Shown: positions 57,061 through 64,000 of the stretch, in pieces | How the letters are laid out: the number at the start of each line of letters is the position of its first letter | Position numbering within the stretch: the first letter of the stretch is position 1 | Assembly (NCBI GenBank): GCA_032622095.1 | Contig: CP136062.1 | Span: 556,001 to 620,000, forward strand | DNA length: 64,000 bases | DNA from: Siphonodentalium dalli | Lineage: Eukaryota > Mollusca > Scaphopoda > Gadilida > Siphonodentaliidae | Direction: 5' to 3' | The notes under the pieces: generated by a model | Told to the model about the DNA's origin: nothing | Database searches by the model: none | Seen by the model: only the letters and a program-made list of their open reading frames with translations | Made by a program: the position numbers and the translations under genes

Positions 57061-58070
57061 CAAGCAATGGCTAAACTATTTGTATTATGTTATTCACACT
57101 CCAACGCTTGTGTTGTTCAAGAAGGGCTATGGTTCAGTTTGTCATATAACCTGACTCAATTGGTTGATTGTATCAAACGTTACAGGCATCGGAATAGAAA
57201 CATTTCTGGTCGTCGCCATTTACTGGGCACACCCGCTGAAGAAATTTTCCGAGAGGACAGCCATTTTGTCGTCGGTGAAATGCATCAAGACCTACATTTA
57301 TATTCATTTCAACCCATAAAAGATGTTGTAATGGCATGCATGACCGAGCTATAATGTCCAATGTAAGTCTTGACGAATGTCACCTACAACAAAATTGTGT
57401 GTACTCCCATGATCGAGTCGGGTCATATGCCAAAATGAACCAAAGTCCTTCGGGGACAAAATGTGCGTTATATATTTGATAACATTCTTTAAAACATTGT
57501 AGCTTGACAACGCCAGGTGGTGGGAATTTGGATAATCTGATAGATTGTTACCTTGTCTTATATATATATGTCTTTGGGTGGTGCCAAACACCTGTGATAT
57601 TTCATGCATGCACTCAACTTTGTAATCTAGCTAAATTTTAAACTTTATTTTATTTTTAAACGATAATATTATCATGATGTACTAAGTGTAACAGTATATG
57701 TATCGTATCGTTGATCATGTAATATTACTCACAATCTTGAAGTTTAAATTAGCCTTGTTTATATTATGCCAATGAATATATATATTACGGATACAGCTCA
57801 TGCCGTTCGCTGTATATTCTAAAAAGACGAAACAATTATTTAACAAATTTAAAATCTTATTTCAAATTTTTTTCTCGGATCATATGGCAATTTCTGAATA
57901 ATTCACAATCATGCAAATGTGTTTTCAACATGAGTTTCATAGAAGGAAGTGTTTGTTGTATTCTGAATTGTAACACAAATGTCTTTGAAGGTCCAAGAAA
58001 TTAGTGCCACACTGAGATCCGATGGAAGTGTGATATTTTTTTTAACTGAACTTAGTATGCTTACTAGCTC
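57061..58070. other. inverted repeat remnant (57262-57405), no recognised gene
   Basis: 'ATTTTGTCGTCGGTGA' at 57262 and the reverse complement of 'TCACCTACAACAAAAT' at 57380, together with 'TCAAGACCTACATT' and its partner, form imperfect arms about 40 bases long around a ~55-base centre. The frames on both strands here (57067-57354 plus, 57349-57609 minus) encode the arms and have no recognised domain. Confidence 0.5.
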
Positions 58071-58072
58071 AT

Positions 58073-59287
58073 GTACCCGCCTTTGCGCGGGCCAAGTGTG
58101 GCAAAATTCAAATAGTTCGTAATAAATTAGGAACTGACGTTTGCTAAAACTCCCCTAATTATTTCACCGGACTTGGAACAGACTGATTCACGGTATTATG
58201 AATGACAGAATACACGCACGCTTTCGCTGTCCCGATAAGGTCATGTATAAAGAGCGTTCGAGTCGTACTTTATCCAAATGCGGTAAATATAAAGAGCGTT
58301 TATGTCGTGTTAGTCTTCTCGGTAAGGCGAATATGACGCCATAACGTCAAAAAGCGATGTCGGTCAGCCTCATGACCATTCCCAAGTTATTCGGGGAGTC
58401 GAAATACATATAAATCAAAAATTTCATCGCAAACGATGCAGAATTGTGGAAGTTATTCGACTCAGAATATTTTCAAGATTTCCTATATATATGCAATATG
58501 TTCTCTCTCCACCCCCCCACCCCCACCCCACTAAACGCTATATATACATGCATGCGAACCATGTCCATGTTAAACGGAGAGTACAGATTCAAATCCATGC
58601 CAAATTTCGTCGCAATCGGTGCAGAAATGTGAATGTTCAGCCTTCATCGTTCAACATTCGACTGCTCATATTTTCACAAGTTCCTATATACAATTTACAC
58701 GGAGAATATTCTCGAAATTGCCAAAACTATATCTTTCTCTCTTTCTCTCATCTCTCTCTATCGTTCTCTCTCCCTCTGTGTCCATTTCTCTCTCTCTCTC
58801 TCTATCTCTCGCACTCACTCTATATATCTCTAGCTCCATCTCCCTTTCGATCTATCTTTCTCTCTCCCTCTATCCATTTCTCTCCCACGCACCCCCTCTC
58901 CCATCTCTATAGCTCTCTCTCTCTATCTCTATATATATCGCTCTCTCTAAGTATGTTCCTTATAGGCTTACTTCACAGGGAAATTATGTATGAGTAAATA
59001 GGCACCAGGTACAATTTCCTATATACCAAATACACGGAGAATAATTATAAAAATTACCAACCCTATATATCTCTTTCATCCACCCCACACCATCAAACGA
59101 TATATATATGCGAACCATGCCGATGTTAACCGGAGAGTCATTATTCATATCCTTGCCAAATTTCGTCGCTATCGGTGCAGAAATGTGAATGTTCAGCCTT
59201 CATCGTTCAACATTCGACTGCGCATATTTTCACAAGTTCCTATATACAATATACACGGAGAATATTCTCTAAATTGCCAACACTATC

Positions 59288-59345
<58 letters not shown>

Positions 59346-59464
59346 TCTCTCTCCATCCCATCTCTCTCTCTCTCTCTCGCATTCACTATATCTCTCTATA
59401 TCTCCATCTCCCTTTCGATCTATCTTTATCTCTCCCTCTATCCATTTCTCTTTCATGCGCTCTC

Positions 59465-59499
<35 letters not shown>

Positions 59500-59714
59500 T
59501 CCAATTATGTTCCGTATATAGGCTTATTTCACAGGGACATGATGTATGAGTAAATAGGCACCAGGCACAATTTCCTATATACAAAATACACGGAGAATAT
59601 TATCAAAATTGCCAACACTATCTCTTTTCCACCACCCCCACCCAGCAAACGATATATATACATGCATGCGAACCCTACCCATGTTAGCCGGAGAGTACAT
59701 ATACATATCCATGC

Positions 59715-59745
<31 letters not shown>

Positions 59746-60222
59746 CCATATCTCTCTCTCTCTCTCGCATTCACTATATCTCTCTATATCTCCATCTCCC
59801 TTTCGATCTATCTTTCTCTCTCCCTCTATCCATTTCTCTTTCATGCGCTCTCATCTCTCTCTCTCTCTCTCGCTCTCTCTCTCTAAGTATGTTCCGTATA
59901 TAGGCTTATTTCACAGGGAAATGATGTATGAGTAAATAGGCACCAGGCACAATTTCCTGTTTACAAAATACACGGAGAATATTATCAAAATTGCCAACAC
60001 TATCTCTTTTCCACCACCCCCACCCAGCAAACGATATATATACATGCATGCGAACCCTGCCCATGTTAGCCGGAGAGTACAGATACAAATCCATGCCAAA
60101 TTTCGTCGCAATCGGTGCAGAAATGTGAATGTTCAGCCATCATCGTTCAACATTCGACTGCTCATATATTCACAAGTTCCTATATACAATATACACGGAG
60201 AATATTCTCGAAATTGCCAACA

Positions 60223-60276
<54 letters not shown>

Positions 60277-60290
60277 CTCCCTCCCATCTC
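58073..60290. repeat. third copy of compound (CT)n/(TA)n repeat array
   Basis: Starts 'TACCCGCCTTTGCGCGGGCC', then follows 52165-52600 closely and continues with compound units near 58500, 59080, 59640 and 60030. Long (CT)n tracts occur at 59290-59352, 59460-59502 and 59717-59741, and (TA)n at 60226-60268. Confidence 0.85.
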
Positions 60291-61300
60291 TCTATCCCTG
60301 TGGACACGGCAATCTCTTTCACTGTTTTCAAATTTTGGCACAGAAGTGAAAGAAACGCTCTTTATTTTGACCATATCAGGAATAGACTAACACGAAACGC
60401 TCTGCTCTGTTCCTTGCCTTGAATATGGCTGTGTTTGTTTGTGATGTTGCATTCTGATGATTTATTCGGATTAAAAGTGGATTATAATGGAAATAGCATT
60501 CATTTACAGGTATGATTTATATTCTAACCATTAATTAGTATATAGTCTGCTGCATTGTAAGCGCGCTGAGTTCATATATTCGATATTTATCCGTAATTTG
60601 AGAGAAGATTCGTGGACGAAAAATCCCTGTGGGAAATTTTGGAATTGTGTGTGTTCTCTGTACTCTGACATAGTTTTGCAAATATATCAGCAATTATAAA
60701 ATAATATTTCCAATTTGACGCCTGGTAAATAACTAAATATCCTTATCTATGTTTGTATTTTCAAAATATGTCATAACTATAGTTGAATTGAAGCTTAACA
60801 ACTAATATGTCATGGATTTGTCTACAAAATGTCAACAATGACTCCAGAGTCAAGATTGAGTTCACTGTCCTGAGATGTTCAGCTTTAAATGTATTACAGC
60901 AAATTAGCCAAAACACTTGTTCCGTTCATGTACTAATAGCTTGCAGAGAAAAATAACATCTAACTGTATATGCAGTGGATTAGAATTTCCATTTAGCAGA
61001 ATGGAATTTGATCACCAAATTACCAATGTCATAAAACATGTTTTGTATCTACAACTGAAGTTGTTTAAATCCAACAAGGGCGTCCAATCCATTCATAAAC
61101 AGTGTGTTAAATCAGATGACTGGTGCCATTCTATGAGCAGGTAACTGGTTGGAAAATATCTGTTGATGACTGAAATAACACTATAGTATTCAACATGACC
61201 AGGGCATCACCCACTTCAGCAATACAAATAGCCCAAACATGCCACAAGGACATTTAGTGCAGACAGACACAGTGTTATTCAGAGAAATCACCCCCCCCAC

Positions 61301-62152
61301 TACAGGTTACACTGGTGTAAATGTTTTCCATAGGCCTCAGTGCTCAGGACACCTGTTTTCCGAAGGCCTGAGCAGGGGAGGTGTCCCCCTGCTGATGGTG
61401 GGGGTGGGGGACTGGGTTTGTTTGGAAAATCCATTGCATTGAGAGCTAATCTAGGGCTCTCTGGGTCAGTATTTTTGAATTTTACTGAGAGGTCAATTTG
61501 TTCAAGTTTCTCAAGTGTAACTTTGGAATTTTTTATACATGTATGTGATTGGAAATGCTTATAAGTTATTGTCAGATATCTTTTGGTTCAATGGATTATG
61601 CTTACTCTGCTTGAAATGAGACTTACCGTTATCACTCTAATTCATATAATAGGCTATTTTCTAAAATTCAAGTGAGAGACACATACATAATATACTATTA
61701 GTGCTGAAACTATTATGTCTATTAAGTTAGTAATTACTATTAGTACTAATCTCTATGTTAATTATTCATTTGGTATTATGAGATCCCAACTGATAACCAG
61801 TTGATTTGATCAAATTGTAATTTCACTTGAATTTGATTGAAATAATGAAGTCTGAAGGCTGGATGATAACAAACCTGAACTCAAACTATTTGAAGTTTTC
61901 AAAGATGAAATGTTTTAGAGTTTATATTTAAATCTGAAAGATTGACATTTGCGGAAACTTTTTAGGTAAAAAAATCACAACCGTCTATTAGGGTATGAAT
62001 TCACCTTTAAATCTTGTGTTTCCGTTACTACTGTCAGAACCGCACTAAAAAAATAATGTCATATTTATTTGACCAATCAGAGCCCAGTCTCTATTTTATT
62101 CTCTCCTATATATTCCTCCCTCAACCAAACCATATTTACACCAGTGTAACCT
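61301..62152. mobile_element. ~850-bp element with 5'-AGGTTACACTGGTGTAAAT ends
   Basis: The left end 'AGGTTACACTGGTGTAAAT' (61304) and the right end 'ATTTACACCAGTGTAACCT' (62134-62152) are perfect inverted copies. The interior is AT-rich with no transposase. A related right half is at 63060-63417. No clear target duplication is seen. Confidence 0.65.
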
Positions 62153-63059
62153 AAAGCGATAACGTGCTTTCTCATGGAATAATTGAAATAAAATCACTTG
62201 TGTGTTTCTTTATTTATCACACAGAATTTAACCCCACCCCCTTTAACACATTATTCATCAAAATAGCATAATTTTCAACCCCAATTAATTTTCAGCTCCC
62301 ATTTTACACATGTTTGTGGGTCTGCATGTTGCACCATTGGATGATTGGATCAGCTATGGAAGACTGTACAAGATTCTTTCCATGAGATAATTTCTGGTGA
62401 TGTGAGGTCAGTGAGTCCAGATCTGATCAGCTAACCATCAAGCACAGTGACTTTATCAGGTCTGCGAGTGTGATCCAAATAACTGGGTGTGGGTGTATAT
62501 TGAATTAGTTTAACACAGATATGCTCTCATCAAAGTACTGAATCATTTTCTTCAATGTATCCAAGTTTTAGTGCTATTGACCTTCCAATGGCCATACCCA
62601 CCAGTGGAAATGACACACGTTCATGATAAAAACGGTTTACCTGTACATCACTGGCTGTAAAATCCAAAATACTTGCTTGTTAGTTTAGCTTCTTATAACA
62701 ATTGGTATGTGTATCATTAAGATTAACTTGATAATGGTATGGGTCATTTCATCATCATGTGACTCCTTGATAAATTCTGAAAATTCCTTGAAAAATTGCA
62801 TTTTTTTTATAAAAAATAATAATATTTGTTTGGGCTGATGTTAGTGAAAGAAGACATCAGCAGCAAGAATAGCCACACCATGCATTAGAGATTCAGTGGA
62901 CTAAAAGACCAAGCTGTGAAAAATGCCTCAAAACACTTCAAAGTGACTCCCATGGATAAAAAAAATGCAAAATAGCTCATTTTTGCCCTTTGTAACTATT
63001 TTCCATGGGCCTCTGTCCAAATGTTTTAGCATTTAGCCATATACTGTTTACAATATAAG
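62153..63059. other. no recognised gene
   Basis: AT-rich sequence with no exon-like signal. A short imperfect inverted repeat 'CTCCCATGGA'/'TCCATGGGCC' with intervening A- and T-rich sequence lies at 62945-63012. Confidence 0.4.
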
Positions 63060-63417
63060 TCTCAGGTCAAACATTTTATTTAAATCTGAAAGATTGACAT
63101 TTGCGGAAACTTTCTAGGTAAAATAAATCATATCCATCTAGCAGGGAATTTACCTTTAAATTACTTGTGTCAGAACTGCACTAAAAAAATAATGTCATAT
63201 TTTAGACCACTCCAAAAAAATTCAAACTTCACTGCTACAAAGGGTTAATTCCTGTGCCAGTGGCTATTTTACCTTTGGGAAATCATAGGGAAGAGGTGTG
63301 ATGTATTTTTTGTGCTAACAAACTCAAGGCTATTGACCAATCAGGGTTACAGTGTCTATTTTATTTTCTCCTATATATCCGCTAGATGTCACTCTGAACC
63401 AGATTTACACCAGTGTA
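63060..63417. mobile_element. second, partial copy of the 61301-62152 element
   Basis: Shares 'AAATCTGAAAGATTGACATT', 'AATAATGTCATATTT' and the end 'ATTTACACCAGTGTAACCT' with 61925-62152, but contains an extra ~125 bases in the middle and lacks a left end. Confidence 0.65.
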
Positions 63418-64000
63418 ACCTACAGATTCAAATAAGTGTTTAATAAGGACTAAATAATAGTGCTAATATTCACTGAGAAAGGGGCATAGAAATATATAAT
63501 GCATTGACATATGAACTACATTTTATCTTGGAAATATATTTTATGGTGAGATTGTATACATTTTGGGTTCAAAGTGACTTAGTCGGACAGGTGCGTAACA
63601 CCCTGTACCATCAGACGTAGGCCAGCCATGGCGAAGCCAATTCTATTTTAAAGAGCGCGGATTTGGGATAACTGCATTGTGTGAGAACGTAATTGATTCG
63701 CGTACATCTATATGCATTTCAGTATGTTGCTTTCCCGAGTAATGGTGCCTTTTCTGTGCACATATATAGCACCAAAGTGAACATACGCCTTCTCACCAGC
63801 AAAATGATAAATAGCCGATGTGTTGAAATGGTAGTATACCATAAACATATATAGCATGTCGAGCTTGTAAACTAGACGGATATTCTTGTGAATATACGGA
63901 TATGAATGCGCGTATTTGACCATTTAATATGTTATTGCAAGTTTTCACAGTCATGCATAAGTTCATAATACCAAGTTAACAATCGTTATTCACACACAAA
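63418..64000. other. no recognised gene
   Basis: AT-rich sequence. The minus-strand frame at 63708-63923 has no domain or splice signals that I can support. Confidence 0.4.

Larger units (their letters stand above)
42650..61266. repeat. segmental duplication copy B
   Basis: Direct-orientation partner of 14445-35617. It preserves the empty site of the Polinton (42990-42995) and of the element pair (49872/49873). Extra material relative to A includes 31 bases near 46580-46610, one more 43-bp minisatellite unit and a large block from about 54330 to 60290. Confidence 0.9.

Overview
The window is an AT-rich, repeat-dominated eukaryotic (animal) sequence. Interrupted coding regions with GT/AG borders, TATA boxes set upstream of signal-peptide exons, THAP and GT31 glycosyltransferase coding, a Ty3/Gypsy element, a Polinton-type virus-like transposon and many minisatellites all point to a metazoan. 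The satellite types (a ~160-bp family at 1-1640 and the diverged units near 26.7-27.0 kb) look like those I associate with bivalve or other lophotrochozoan genomes. That placement is an inference and no species is claimed.

Layout. 1-1640: ~160-bp satellite. 1850-2250: three diverged ~110-140-bp repeats. 2345-2871: transposon with ~173-bp inverted repeats. 3959-5717: exons of a THAP-domain gene or pseudogene on the minus strand, with a TATA box. 6285-9481: decayed minus-strand Ty3/Gypsy element (gag, zinc knuckle, protease, integrase, tRNA-Leu-type primer site) lacking reverse transcriptase/RNase H. 10122-11197: GT31 beta-1,3-galactosyltransferase-like gene with one frameshift. 12400-14042: five tandem elements whose heads are the first ~45 nt of U2 snRNA. 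14056-14280: 225-bp MITE.

From about 14445 to 35617 (copy A) and 42650 to 61266 (copy B) the window holds a direct segmental duplication. Comparing the copies gives empty sites for later insertions. One is a 3.8-kb miniature Polinton at 17514-21307, with a 6-bp target duplication, long inverted repeats, four tightly packed small genes including a zinc-finger-bearing packaging-type ATPase, and an internal palindrome. The other is a pair of head-to-tail ~735-bp elements at 28243-29710 inserted with no target duplication. Both copies keep an identical TATA-driven first exon of a secreted peptide. Copy B carries extra 54-58 kb sequence, and each copy carries compound (CT)n/(TA)n repeat arrays. 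Between the copies lie a tandem array of the same ~0.7-kb element family, an inverted copy of part of copy A, and two minisatellites (42 bp and ~39 bp). After copy B, 61.3-63.4 kb holds two related inverted-repeat elements, and the last ~600 bases show nothing I can name.

Genes that might work for the host are few: the galactosyltransferase (Golgi glycosylation), the secreted-peptide first exon (two copies) and perhaps the THAP gene. The rest is mobile or tandem DNA. The most unusual items are the miniature Polinton with its preserved empty site, the U2-headed tandem array, and the blunt head-to-tail insertion.
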